This document shows, piece by piece, positions 34,566 through 43,662 of a DNA stretch of 64,000 bases. Made by a program: the position numbers and the translations under genes. The first letter of the stretch is position 1, and every line of letters starts with the position of its first letter. Under the pieces are notes generated by a model. The model had not been told where the DNA came from. It was given only the letters and a program-made list of their open reading frames with translations, and did no database searches. The stretch is from Winogradskyella epiphytica (GTDB lineage Bacteria; Bacteroidota; Bacteroidia; Flavobacteriales; Flavobacteriaceae): NCBI RefSeq assembly GCF_003217215.1, contig NZ_QJTD01000001.1:248001-312000 (forward strand). Reading direction: 5' to 3'.

Positions 34566-34584
34566 ATTCCTGCCTACGCAGGCA
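34566..34584 (+). repeat. Short palindromic repeat before arsM
   Basis: TTCCTGC (34567-34573), loop CTAC, and GCAGGCA (34578-34584) form a near copy of the palindromic element, ending eight bases before the arsM ATG. The rest of the 205-base gap upstream shows no other feature. Confidence 0.6.
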
Positions 34585-34592
34585 CAAAAAAT

Positions 34593-35561
34593 ATGAGTTA
34601 TTTAGATACCACACACAACGTTTATAAAGAAGCAGCACTTACACCAGATGTTGGTCTATGTTGCACAACCAATCCAATTTGGGAATTACCTGGTTTAAAA
34701 ATCCCGAAAATCATGCAAGAAATGAACTACGGCTGTGGTTCTACGGTTCATGCGCGCGATCTAACCAACAATCCAAAAATGCTTTATGTTGGTGTTGGTG
34801 GCGGTATGGAGTTATTACAATTTGCTTATTTCAATCGTCAAAAAGGAGGTGTTATTGGTATTGATGTAGTTGACGAAATGCTTGAAGCTTCACGTAAAAA
34901 TTTTAAAATCGCTGAAGAATTAAATCCTTGGTTTAAATCGGAATTTGTCGATTTAAAAAAAGGCGATGCTATGAATCTTCCTGTAGAGGATAATAGTGTT
35001 GATGTTGCTGCACAAAATTGCTTATTCAACATTTTTAAAGCTGATGATTTAAAAAAGGCTATTGCTGAAATGTATCGTGTTTTAAAACCTCACGGACGTT
35101 TAGTGATGAGTGACCCTACTTGTGAGCAAGACATGAATGAAGAATTACGTAACGACGAAAGATTACGCGCTCTATGTTTAAGTGGAAGCCTACCTATTGC
35201 AGAATATGTAAAGGCTTTAACTGATGCAGGATTTGGAACGATAGAAATTAGAGCTAGAAAACCGTATAGAATTTTGGATCCGAAAAACTATCCTACAGAT
35301 GATTTAATATATATTGAATCTATAGAAGTCGCAGCCATTAAGGATCCTATGCCTGCAGATGGACCGTGTATTTTTACTGGAAAAGCTGCTATATATTATG
35401 GCGAAGAGGATTATTTTGACGATAAGGCTGGACATGTTTTACTGAAAAATCAACCTTTAGCTATTTGCGATAAAACAGCTGGCGATTTAAAAGCATTAGG
35501 CAGAGACGATATTTTCATTTCAGAAAGTACCTATCACTATGATGGAGGTGGATGCTGCTAA
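34593..35561 (+). CDS. arsM: Arsenosugar-type arsenite methyltransferase
   Basis: ArsM methylates arsenite with SAM. The 322-residue protein has the SAM motif MLYVGVGGGMELLQF, GVIGIDVVDEMLEAS and KGDAMNLPVEDNSVDVAAQNC. Conserved arsenic-binding cysteines appear at Cys48 (NYGCGST), Cys173-region (DPTCEQD) and RALCLSG. It also has an early Cys pair (GLCCTTN, Cys23-24) and ends in Cys-Cys (DGGGCC). The N-terminus and tail match the version found in arsenosugar clusters more than stand-alone ArsM. It supplies methylated arsenic to ArsS. It has a separate leader, so it may have its own promoter. Confidence 0.94.
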   Translation: MSYLDTTHNVYKEAALTPDVGLCCTTNPIWELPGLKIPKIMQEMNYGCGSTVHARDLTNNPKMLYVGVGGGMELLQFAYFNRQKGGVIGIDVVDEMLEASRKNFKIAEELNPWFKSEFVDLKKGDAMNLPVEDNSVDVAAQNCLFNIFKADDLKKAIAEMYRVLKPHGRLVMSDPTCEQDMNEELRNDERLRALCLSGSLPIAEYVKALTDAGFGTIEIRARKPYRILDPKNYPTDDLIYIESIEVAAIKDPMPADGPCIFTGKAAIYYGEEDYFDDKAGHVLLKNQPLAICDKTAGDLKALGRDDIFISESTYHYDGGGCC

Positions 35562-35640
35562 ACAATGTACTTATTTAAACATTTAGAAAAAGATTGAACT
35601 CATATAAATACTAATTAACTGTTCCGTTTTAAAGGAATTA

Positions 35641-36525
35641 ATGATGGGAAAGTATATTGACATTATTAAAAATTCTTATTCCGGCTATTGGAATTACATT
35701 AAACAATCTGTTTTAATGGAATTGAACTGGGAGAATTACTTCTACGGATTAATTATCATCTCACTTATTGTTTGGGGTTTAGAGGCACTTTTTCCTTGGC
35801 GAAAAAACCAATCGTTGTTTCGTAAGGACTTTTGGCTAGACACCTTTTACATGTTTTTCAATTTCTTTTTGTTGAATTTAATTGTACTGATTGCCTTATC
35901 AAATACGGCTGAAGCCCTATTTAATGATGTTCTAAGCGTGGTTGGTTTATCCGTTTCAAGTTTTCAATTGTTAGACATTAACGAACTTCCTTTTTGGCTT
36001 CGAATATTAATCTTTTTTATTGTCATTGATTTTGTACAATGGTGGACACATAGGCTATTACATAAATCTGAATTTCTTTGGAATTTCCATAAAGTTCACC
36101 ACTCTGTAAAAGAAATGGGCTTTGCTGCACATTTACGATATCATTGGATGGAACCCGTAGTCTATAACTCCTTAAAATATATTCCATTGGCTATTATAGG
36201 TGGTTTTTCGGCACAAGATGTCGCCTTAGTCCATTTCTTTAATATTACGATTGGACATTTAAATCACGCTAATATTGGTTGGGATTATGGTTGGTTTAAA
36301 TACATTTTCAACAACCCAAAAATGCATATTTGGCATCACTCAAAAGCTTTACCTGAAGAACGAAAATATGGTGTAAATTTTGGAATAACTCTAAGTCTAT
36401 GGGATTATATCTTCAAAACAGACTATATTCCTCACGATGGTAGAGATATTGAATTAGGTTTTGAAGGAGACGAAAACTTTCCGGAAGACTTTGTGAGTCA
36501 GGAATTATATCCATTAAAAAAATGA
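35641..36525 (+). CDS. Sterol desaturase/fatty acid hydroxylase family membrane protein
   Basis: The 294-residue integral membrane protein shows the three His boxes of the di-iron hydroxylase superfamily: HRLLH (with WWTHRLLHKSEFLW), HKVHHS, and HIWHHS, plus HLRYHW and NH residues between. Three to four hydrophobic segments precede and separate them. Substrates in this family are lipids, sterols, fatty acids or ether lipids. It overlaps the DUF547 gene by four bases (ATGA) and lies within the arsenosugar cluster between arsM and the second glycosyltransferase. A role in arsenolipid formation or lipid-anchor modification can be proposed, without direct evidence. The start is ATG 35641 or 35644. 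Confidence 0.88.
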   Translation: MMGKYIDIIKNSYSGYWNYIKQSVLMELNWENYFYGLIIISLIVWGLEALFPWRKNQSLFRKDFWLDTFYMFFNFFLLNLIVLIALSNTAEALFNDVLSVVGLSVSSFQLLDINELPFWLRILIFFIVIDFVQWWTHRLLHKSEFLWNFHKVHHSVKEMGFAAHLRYHWMEPVVYNSLKYIPLAIIGGFSAQDVALVHFFNITIGHLNHANIGWDYGWFKYIFNNPKMHIWHHSKALPEERKYGVNFGITLSLWDYIFKTDYIPHDGRDIELGFEGDENFPEDFVSQELYPLKK

Positions 36526-37247
36526 AATCATTCTTAATCATAGTATCTACCCTAATTGTTTCAACTTCATTTGGAAGACATCCTAATAATGAAAATATTC
36601 CTGACATTTTCAATCATTCGATTTTTAATCGATTATTAGAAAAACATGTCTCAAAACAAGGAACGGTAGACTATGAAGGGTTTCAATCCGATTCAAAAGA
36701 ACTAAAAAAATATATTGAATCACTGCAAATGCAAAGGCCAAATGCCTCTTGGTCTAAGCACAAAAAACTCGCCTATTGGATAAATGCTTATAATGCTTTA
36801 ACAATTGATTTAATCCTTCAGAATTACCCTTTAAAAAGCATAAAAGACATCAAAAACCCATGGGATCAGCGTTTATGGAAGTTTGGCGATAAATGGTTGA
36901 ACCTTTCTGATATAGAGCACGAAATTCTCAGAAAAATGAATGAACCTCGAATTCACTTCGCCATAGTTTGCGCTTCTGTTTCTTGCCCTAAATTACAGAA
37001 TACTGCATTTTCTGAATCTCACCTGGATGAACAATTAACAAAAGCGACCAAGGAGTTTTTATCAGATAAAACGAAGAATGAACTTTCCAAAGACAAGATC
37101 AAAATATCCAAAATATTTAGATGGTTTAAAAAAGACTTTGAACACCATGGCAGTTTAATTGATTTTTTAAATCAGTATTCTGACATTAGCATTTCAGCCA
37201 AGGCACGAATAGGATATACTGATTACAATTGGGATTTGAATGATTAA
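36522..37247 (+). CDS. DUF547-domain secreted protein
   Basis: The 241-residue protein has a signal peptide (MKSFLIIVSTLIVSTSFG) and a DUF547 domain. Its hallmarks are visible: KLAYWINAYNALTIDLILQN, WDQRLWKFG, LSDIEHEILR, and HFAIVCASVSCPKLQNTAF with two conserved Cys. Such papain-like-fold domains have no settled function. ATGA overlap couples it to the sterol-desaturase-like gene, and this pairing next to arsenosugar genes suggests a common process at the cell envelope. Confidence 0.87.
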   Translation: MKSFLIIVSTLIVSTSFGRHPNNENIPDIFNHSIFNRLLEKHVSKQGTVDYEGFQSDSKELKKYIESLQMQRPNASWSKHKKLAYWINAYNALTIDLILQNYPLKSIKDIKNPWDQRLWKFGDKWLNLSDIEHEILRKMNEPRIHFAIVCASVSCPKLQNTAFSESHLDEQLTKATKEFLSDKTKNELSKDKIKISKIFRWFKKDFEHHGSLIDFLNQYSDISISAKARIGYTDYNWDLND

Positions 37248-37287
37248 CTTTTAATTTTCGTAACTCCCAGCAAGAACAGATAAGACT

Positions 37288-38043
37288 ATGACTCACCAAA
37301 TTTCAATTATAATTCCTGTTTTGAATGAAGTTGAAATTATTGGAAATCTTTTGAGTTATTTATCTAACAATTCCACCGCAACACATATTTCAGAAATCAT
37401 TGTGGTTGATGGCGGAAGCACAGATGGAACTTTAGACCTTGTTCGATCTTTCAGTAAAATAGATCATACTGAAAAAACCAATTCTATAGCGAATTCAAAA
37501 TTAAAGCATCAACCAAACATTATTCTAATTGACTCTTTAAAAGGAAGAGCAAAACAAATGAATCTTGGTGCCAAAAATGCCCAAGGGAACATTTTATATT
37601 TTCTTCATGCCGATTCTTTTCCACCTAAAGATTTTGACCAATTTATTATTAACGAGGTTCAAAAAGGAAATAAAGCGGGTTGTTTTAGAATGCAATTTGA
37701 TTCTAATCATTGGTGGTTACGACTTGCTAGTTGGTTAACCCAATTTTCTTGGCGTGCTTGCCGAGGTGGTGATCAAAGTCAGTTTATAACCAAGGAACTG
37801 TTCGATGATATTGGTGGATACGACGAAAATTATATTATCTATGAAGACAATATTCTAATTAACGAGCTCTACGCCCGACAGGAATTTAAAGTCATCAATA
37901 AAAAATTAAAAAACTCAGCTCGATTGTATAGAACCCATGGTGTTTGGAATCTTCAATATCACTTTTGGACTATTTATGTAAAAAAATGGTTGGGTGCTTC
38001 AGCCGAGGATTTGCTGGCTTATTATAATAAACATATTCATTAA
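37288..38043 (+). CDS. TIGR04283-type arsenosugar glycosyltransferase (GT2)
   Basis: The 251-residue GT-A enzyme starts with ISIIIPVLNEVEIIGNLLSY and has VDGGSTDGT, a DxD-like LHADSFPP, and the late RGGDQSQFITKELFDDIGGYD and LYRTHGVWNL. These are features of the second glycosyltransferase family linked to arsenosugars. It would use or attach the dimethylarsinoyl-ribosyl group, for example to glycerol. It ends the plus-strand arsenosugar run and converges with the phosphoesterase gene 13 bases away. Confidence 0.9.
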   Translation: MTHQISIIIPVLNEVEIIGNLLSYLSNNSTATHISEIIVVDGGSTDGTLDLVRSFSKIDHTEKTNSIANSKLKHQPNIILIDSLKGRAKQMNLGAKNAQGNILYFLHADSFPPKDFDQFIINEVQKGNKAGCFRMQFDSNHWWLRLASWLTQFSWRACRGGDQSQFITKELFDDIGGYDENYIIYEDNILINELYARQEFKVINKKLKNSARLYRTHGVWNLQYHFWTIYVKKWLGASAEDLLAYYNKHIH

Positions 38044-38056
38044 GACTAGTCAAACA

Positions 38057-38788
38057 TTATTTTCTATTCCGTCCCTGTTCATTCGGATACAAATCTATTA
38101 ACTTATCACTCTGAAAAACCTCTTTGGTTTTCAAGTCTATTGCCGACAAAGGTCCTGTAAAAGCGGCTCCAGTATCAATATTCCAGACATTCATCGCATT
38201 CATAGGTTGGTCTTGCTGATAATTAATCGTCGGTGTATGTCCAATATAAATTTCCGAATAATGTTTTAATCGCTTAGGATAAATAGCGGCATCTTTCTTA
38301 ATTCGTTTATCAACGGTTAGGGCCATTTCCCAAAGAGTTCTATCAAAATAAAAGCTTCGTCTATCAACCTCTCTTTCAACCCCATGCATAGACGTAAATC
38401 CAGCATGAATAAAAAGACGATTTTCAGAATCGATATGATAAGGCTCCATAGTCTCAAAAAAATCGAGATGCTTGGATTTTTCCTCTTTGGTAAAATCTTT
38501 ATAACTTTCTATTGCTCCCAATCCGCCATGCTCTAACCAAATTTTACTTTCAATTCCCGAGGCCAACCAATCCTCACACCAATAATCGTGATTCCCTTTT
38601 ATAAAAATGCAGGAATTGGTCTTAGACAGCTCAATTAAATATGAAATCACTTGAGCCGACTCACTCCATCCATCTACATAATCTCCCAGAAAAATAAGTC
38701 TATCATTAGCCGTCACTTTCGCTCTTTCCAAAAGTTGAACCAAGCCTTTTAATCCGCCATGAATATCTCCAATAACTAATGTTCGCAT
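38057..38788 (-). CDS. Metallophosphoesterase, Ser/Thr phosphatase or ApaH-like
   Basis: The 243-residue protein has the full calcineurin-type signature: GDIHGG (Asp8, His10), FLGDYVDGWS, KGNHDYW, then LFIHAGF and YIGHTPT, with DTGAAF near the C-terminus. Substrates in this group include phosphoproteins and dinucleoside tetraphosphates. Length and motif spacing fit the bacterial serine/threonine phosphatase branch. Its start overlaps the stop of the glycoside hydrolase gene by one base, so the two are cotranscribed. Confidence 0.88.
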   Translation of the reverse strand: MRTLVIGDIHGGLKGLVQLLERAKVTANDRLIFLGDYVDGWSESAQVISYLIELSKTNSCIFIKGNHDYWCEDWLASGIESKIWLEHGGLGAIESYKDFTKEEKSKHLDFFETMEPYHIDSENRLFIHAGFTSMHGVEREVDRRSFYFDRTLWEMALTVDKRIKKDAAIYPKRLKHYSEIYIGHTPTINYQQDQPMNAMNVWNIDTGAAFTGPLSAIDLKTKEVFQSDKLIDLYPNEQGRNRK

Positions 38789-39798
38789 TATTTATATGTT
38801 TTATAATAAGTTCTAATCACCTCTTCTGCAGGCTTATTCTGTGGTGTAAATTGATTATCGCCCTGCCCTCCACTGTTTTCGTAGTTATGAAACCATTTCC
38901 AAACAAATCCGCCAGCAAACCATGGCTCATGCCAAAATACTTCAAACAAAGCTTCAGTGGCATTCGCTTGTGCTTCTAAATTCAGGGTTTTAATTTTATG
39001 ATCACTTAACCATGGCTCTCGACCGGCATAATCCATATTCCGATAACCGTATTCTGTAAACAAGATGGGCTTATTCAGTTGTTTCGACCATGCTTCAATT
39101 TGGGGTTTATGTTTGCTCCATCCTTCGATATAATCCTTAACGGTAGGTGCTTGTTTGTCGCTCAATGGGAAATAAGCATCGATACCAATATAATCTATTT
39201 CTTTCCAGAATGGTGTTCGTTTATATTCATCCCAATTTGAAGCATAGGTGAGTTTTCCATTATAAATTTCTCTAACCTTCGTAATCAAACCTTTCCAAAA
39301 TTCTGGTCGTGCTGCAATAAAATTTTCCAATTCGGTACCAATACAGAACAATTCAGAATTAGTTTCTTCGGCCAAAGCAGCGTACTCTAAAATAAAGTCA
39401 GTATACGATGTTTCAAGAGTTTTCCAATCCTCTTCGGTATTCATCTTTATTAAACCGGTAAACTCACCACGCCAAACCCAAATCTGTGGTTTGATCATAA
39501 TTTTAATGCCTTCACTTTTTAAAGTTTCGATATACTGTTTAGCACCAGATCGTGTTTCACCATACCACTGTCTTTCGGTATTATGTATTATTTCTGGATG
39601 CTCTAATTCCTTAATAAAACCAAACGGCATAATCGCAGCATAGTTTGCGTTCAGTTGAACTACGGGTTGAACATGTTGTTGTGAAATTGTGTCACGAGAA
39701 GCTACAAAGCTAACACCATTCATTTTTTTTAAAGGAAGTGGTGCTGAGGCACAGCCAATTAAAATAAGCACTAAAATGGAACTGAAAAAACACCGCAT
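38788..39798 (-). CDS. GH113-like glycoside hydrolase lipoprotein
   Basis: The 336-residue protein has a lipobox (LILIGC, lipidated Cys16) and a TIM-barrel glycosidase with IMIKPQIWVWRGEF, FCIGTELENF (acid/base Glu156) and ILFTEYGYRNMDY (nucleophile Glu249). These motifs resemble GH113 beta-mannanases. It is probably anchored in the outer membrane. The substrate is inferred from the family only; mannan or a related host polysaccharide is likely in a marine flavobacterium. No SusC/SusD pair is nearby. Confidence 0.85.
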   Translation of the reverse strand: MRCFFSSILVLILIGCASAPLPLKKMNGVSFVASRDTISQQHVQPVVQLNANYAAIMPFGFIKELEHPEIIHNTERQWYGETRSGAKQYIETLKSEGIKIMIKPQIWVWRGEFTGLIKMNTEEDWKTLETSYTDFILEYAALAEETNSELFCIGTELENFIAARPEFWKGLITKVREIYNGKLTYASNWDEYKRTPFWKEIDYIGIDAYFPLSDKQAPTVKDYIEGWSKHKPQIEAWSKQLNKPILFTEYGYRNMDYAGREPWLSDHKIKTLNLEAQANATEALFEVFWHEPWFAGGFVWKWFHNYENSGGQGDNQFTPQNKPAEEVIRTYYKTYK

Positions 39799-39916
39799 AC
39801 CTTTAAAATATTTCCTAAATTTAAAGAAAAAGCACTATAGGATTAAGGTTTTAACAAAACCTTCGACATATAAAAAAATAAGAATTTAAATTCAATCGAC
39901 TTCTCATACGAAAAAC

Positions 39917-41227
39917 ATGGAGCATATTGTAATCATTGGTAACGGAATTGCGGGAGTTACAGCAGCTAGACACATTCGAAAATTATCTGATAAAAAGATT
40001 ACAATTATTTCTGCCGAAACTGACTATTTCTTCTCTCGTACAGCTCTAATGTATGTGTATATGGGACATATGAAATTTGAACATACCCAACCTTACGAAA
40101 ATTGGTTTTGGAAGAAAAATCGAATAAATCTTAAAAAAGCCTATGTAAACAAAGTTGACACCGATACAAATACCTTGTATTTTGCTGAAGGTGATTCACT
40201 TCAATACGATAAACTCATTATTGCCACAGGAAGTAAGCCTAACAAATTTGGTTGGCCTGGACAAGATTTGAAAGGTGTAATGGGCATGTATCACAAACAA
40301 GATTTAGAGCAACTTGAAGTCTTTGCGCCAAACAATAAAGTATGCCAACGTGCAGTGATTGTCGGTGGTGGACTTATAGGAATTGAACTAGCAGAAATGC
40401 TGAATTCTCGGGATATTCCAGTCACGTTTTTAGTCCGTGAATCGAGTTTTTGGAATATAGTTTTGCCAAATGGAGAAAGTGAAATGCTTAACAGACATAT
40501 TAAAAATCACCATATCGATTTGCGATTATCATCAAACTTAAAGGAAATAAAATCAGATAAAAACGGACAAGTGAGCTCTGTGATTATTGAAGAAACAGGA
40601 GAGGAAATCCCTTGTAATGTTGTTGGATTAACCGCTGGCGTGTCTCCTAATATCGACTTTTTGAAAGATTCTAAAATCGAAATAAATCGCGGTGTAAAAG
40701 TGAATCGATTCTTAGAAACAAATATCCCTAATATTTATGCAATTGGTGACTGTGCAGAACAACATGAAGCCATAGGAAACCGCAGACCTATTGAAGCGGT
40801 TTGGTATACCGGCCGAATGATGGGAGAAACTTTGGCTCAAACTATCTGTGGCAACCGAATGGCATATAAACCTGGGCATTGGTTTAATTCTGCTAAATTT
40901 TTAGATATTGAATATCAAACTTATGGTTGGGTATTTGGCGATGTTGGACGGCCTGATTATGAAAAGCATTTTCATTGGAAACACGACGATGACACCAAGT
41001 GTATTACCATAGCTTACCATAAAGACACAAAAGAATTTTTAGGAATAACCACCTTCGGAATTAGAATGAGGCATGAAACGTTTGATCGATGGCTCACTGA
41101 AAAACGTAATGTAGATTATGTAATTAACCATCTTAGCGAAGCGAATTTTGATCCAGAATTTTACAGCCGATTTGAAGATAAAATTCTCTCAACCTACAAA
41201 GCTCAACAACCCTCATTAGCCTCATAA
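39917..41227 (+). CDS. FAD/NAD(P)-dependent oxidoreductase
   Basis: The 436-residue flavoprotein has two Rossmann motifs: IVIIGNGIAGVTAARH for FAD near the N-terminus and AVIVGGGLIGIELAEML for NAD(P). It also has the FAD signature YAIGDCAEQ and IIATGSKP. It resembles nitrite-reductase or rubredoxin-reductase-like NADH oxidoreductases with a divergent C-terminus (KHFHWKHDDD, GITTFGIRMRHETFDRWL). It is 12 bases upstream of an iron-sulfur membrane protein, so the two probably make an electron-transfer pair. Confidence 0.88.
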   Translation: MEHIVIIGNGIAGVTAARHIRKLSDKKITIISAETDYFFSRTALMYVYMGHMKFEHTQPYENWFWKKNRINLKKAYVNKVDTDTNTLYFAEGDSLQYDKLIIATGSKPNKFGWPGQDLKGVMGMYHKQDLEQLEVFAPNNKVCQRAVIVGGGLIGIELAEMLNSRDIPVTFLVRESSFWNIVLPNGESEMLNRHIKNHHIDLRLSSNLKEIKSDKNGQVSSVIIEETGEEIPCNVVGLTAGVSPNIDFLKDSKIEINRGVKVNRFLETNIPNIYAIGDCAEQHEAIGNRRPIEAVWYTGRMMGETLAQTICGNRMAYKPGHWFNSAKFLDIEYQTYGWVFGDVGRPDYEKHFHWKHDDDTKCITIAYHKDTKEFLGITTFGIRMRHETFDRWLTEKRNVDYVINHLSEANFDPEFYSRFEDKILSTYKAQQPSLAS

Positions 41228-41239
41228 ACTCAATAAATC

Positions 41240-42832
41240 ATGAATACAGCAAAACCGAGTATGTCCTTAACTAAACCTGAAGCTTTTGATCTTACAACGA
41301 AACAAAAGCTCTCTACGGCTCTTGGTGTTATTGGTCTTATCATTCTTCTATTAGCGGCGTTTAATGTTGAGTTTCCTAATAAACCTATTTTTTTAGCACT
41401 GTCATTGCTTATGATTACGGCTGGAGTTATTTTATTTACAAACGACTTATACGCTGGTAAACATCCTGGAATTAAAAACGACGGTGTAATGTTTAAATCT
41501 ATTACCTCACGTGGACTTTGGGCTTGGATAACCGGTATAGCTTTAACCAGTTTTTATATCATCCTTTATTTCAAAGCCACCTGGCTAGGACTTGGAACAA
41601 ATGGAGCAGAAAACACAGGGTTAGTCGCCTTATTCGATCCTTTGAGTAAACTATTAAATGGCGGACCTGCAAGCCAATGGTTTGTTTACGGCACATTATA
41701 CACCGTTGCCATTTTGATATTTGGATATAAGTTCTTGATGAAATATAAACACAATCGTTATGAACAATTACGAACCTATTCTGTGATGTTTTTTCAATTA
41801 GGATTCGCCTTTTTAATTCCTGAGTTTATGGCAAGATTAAATTCAGACTCCTTTAGTTTACCTTATTACGATTTAAAAAATATCTGGCCACTTAACTATT
41901 ATAATTTTGAACAATATCGCGTGGATTCTATGATAAGTGCCGGTGATATTGGTTTAGGTATTCTAATCTTTGGGGTGCTATCTATTTTTGTGATTACCCC
42001 CATACTAACGTATAAATACGGTAAACGATGGTACTGTTCTTGGGTTTGTGGATGTGGTGGATTGGCAGAAACATCTGGTGATGCCTTTAGACATCTTAGC
42101 GACAAACGTCAGTCGGCATGGAAAATTGAACGCTGGGTAGTTCACTCTGTTGTAGTATTTGTAACCTTAATGACCACCGCAGTTATTTACTCCTATCTCG
42201 GTGACGACTCTAGTAAATATTGGTTGACGAAAAATGTCTTTTTAATAAGTGTTGCGAGCTTATTAACCCTCGTCTTTGCATTGGTCATGATTTTTAAAAG
42301 AGCACAAATTGCTAAAGACGCTAAATATGGAGCGATTGGTTATATGGTAATTATTTTAGCTTTAGTTGGCTTACACTATTTTAACGGCAGCCAATTATTT
42401 TTATTTAAGGCCGAACCTCTTCGCCAAACTTATGGTTTTTTAATCGGATCGATATTTTCGGGAGTGATTGGCACTGGCTTCTACCCTATTTTCGGCAATA
42501 GAGTTTGGTGTCGATTTGGCTGTCCTATGGCCGCAATTTTAGGGTTTCAACAGCGTTTATTTTCAAGATTTAGAATCACCACGAATGGAGGTCAATGTAT
42601 TTCTTGCGGAAATTGTTCTACCTACTGTGAAATGGGAATCGACGTAAGAGCTTATGCTCAAAAAGGAGAAAACATTGTTCGTTCAAGTTGCGTTGGTTGT
42701 GGAATATGTTCTGCTGTTTGTCCTCGCGGCGTTTTAAAATTAGAAAATGACAGCTTAAAAGGCCGAATTAATCCGAATGACATATTGCTAGGTAATGATG
42801 TGGATTTAATGGATTTAGTATATCAAAAATAA
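41240..42832 (+). CDS. Polyferredoxin-like 4Fe-4S membrane protein
   Basis: The 530-residue protein has about eight membrane segments. It carries NapH/CcoG-like cysteine pairs (WYCSWVCGCGG and VWCRFGCPM) and a C-terminal two-cluster ferredoxin domain (CISCGNCSTYC and SCVGCGICSAVCPRG). It would pass electrons across the inner membrane or to a periplasmic partner. With the flavoprotein upstream it may form an NADH-to-membrane electron route. The biological acceptor is not visible. Cysteine spacing is normal and complete. Confidence 0.87.
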   Translation: MNTAKPSMSLTKPEAFDLTTKQKLSTALGVIGLIILLLAAFNVEFPNKPIFLALSLLMITAGVILFTNDLYAGKHPGIKNDGVMFKSITSRGLWAWITGIALTSFYIILYFKATWLGLGTNGAENTGLVALFDPLSKLLNGGPASQWFVYGTLYTVAILIFGYKFLMKYKHNRYEQLRTYSVMFFQLGFAFLIPEFMARLNSDSFSLPYYDLKNIWPLNYYNFEQYRVDSMISAGDIGLGILIFGVLSIFVITPILTYKYGKRWYCSWVCGCGGLAETSGDAFRHLSDKRQSAWKIERWVVHSVVVFVTLMTTAVIYSYLGDDSSKYWLTKNVFLISVASLLTLVFALVMIFKRAQIAKDAKYGAIGYMVIILALVGLHYFNGSQLFLFKAEPLRQTYGFLIGSIFSGVIGTGFYPIFGNRVWCRFGCPMAAILGFQQRLFSRFRITTNGGQCISCGNCSTYCEMGIDVRAYAQKGENIVRSSCVGCGICSAVCPRGVLKLENDSLKGRINPNDILLGNDVDLMDLVYQK

Positions 42833-42946
42833 CTCTTCTTCCTATCTAATTTCAAATAAACACATTGTAAATTTTCGATATTTACATGGCATTTTATGGT
42901 CTAAAAAAAAATCCAACTCGCTAATCGATTAACTCTCTCAAAATCG

Positions 42947-42954
42947 TACTTTTG
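42947..42954 (+). promoter_or_regulatory. Candidate -7 box for the glycosyltransferase operon
   Basis: TACTTTTG is an exact TAnnTTTG match, 18 bases before the ATG at 42973. It sets the start codon by excluding the TTG at 42952, which lies within it. No clear -33 TTG. Confidence 0.5.
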
Positions 42955-42972
42955 CAGGTTCAAATTTATACC

Positions 42973-43662
42973 ATGTCTACAATAAAAGTCATCATACCTG
43001 CTTATAACGAAGAGGAATCCATCCCCTTGGTTGTAAAGGCAATTCCTGAGATTGTTGATGAAATTATTGTAATCAGTAATAACTCTACTGACCAGACAGA
43101 AATTAATGCAAAAAATGCAGGAGCTACTGTTTTAGTTGAAAAACGAAAAGGTTATGGTTATGCCTGTTTAAAAGGCATGCAGTATATTTCTGAGCAAGAG
43201 AACAAACCTGATATCATTGTGTTTTTGGATGGTGATTATAGCGACTACCCTGAAGAATTAACACGAATCGTTCAACCGATTATTGAAAATGATATAGATT
43301 TTGTTGTTGGTGCTCGTGTCAAAGAATTGAGAGAAGACGGTTCTATGAGTGGACCTCAAATCTTTGGAAATTGGTTAGCCACAACATTAATGCGTTTGTT
43401 TTTTAAGTCCACTTTTACAGATTTAGGCCCATTTAGAGCTATTAAATACGATAAGTTATTAGGTCTAAAAATGGAGGATAAAACTTATGGTTGGACAGTA
43501 GAAATGCAACTAAAAGCTTTAAAACAAAAGCTAAGTTATAAAGAAATTCCTGTGAATTATAGGAATAGAATAGGCGTATCAAAAGTTTCGGGAACCGTAA
43601 AAGGTGCTATCTTTGCAGGCGTTAAAATCCTTGGTTGGATTTTTAAATATAGTTTTAAATAG
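42973..43662 (+). CDS. GT2 glycosyltransferase, dolichol-phosphate mannosyltransferase-like
   Basis: The 229-residue protein starts with TIKVIIPAYNEEESIPLVVK and shows VISNNSTDQT, a VFLDGDYSDYPEEL DxD motif, FGNWLATTLMRLFF and the acceptor-side TYGWTVEMQLKAL. It looks like a polyprenyl-phosphate sugar transferase. It is immediately followed, with no spacing, by a larger membrane GT2 and then a GT-C enzyme. The trio is a plausible glycolipid or polysaccharide pathway. Substrates are unknown. Confidence 0.87.
   Translation: MSTIKVIIPAYNEEESIPLVVKAIPEIVDEIIVISNNSTDQTEINAKNAGATVLVEKRKGYGYACLKGMQYISEQENKPDIIVFLDGDYSDYPEELTRIVQPIIENDIDFVVGARVKELREDGSMSGPQIFGNWLATTLMRLFFKSTFTDLGPFRAIKYDKLLGLKMEDKTYGWTVEMQLKALKQKLSYKEIPVNYRNRIGVSKVSGTVKGAIFAGVKILGWIFKYSFK

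Noticed and set aside
30965..38043. Arsenosugar cluster as a mobile island
   Set aside because: No integrase, transposase, direct repeats or tRNA target beside it; base composition looks like the flanks.
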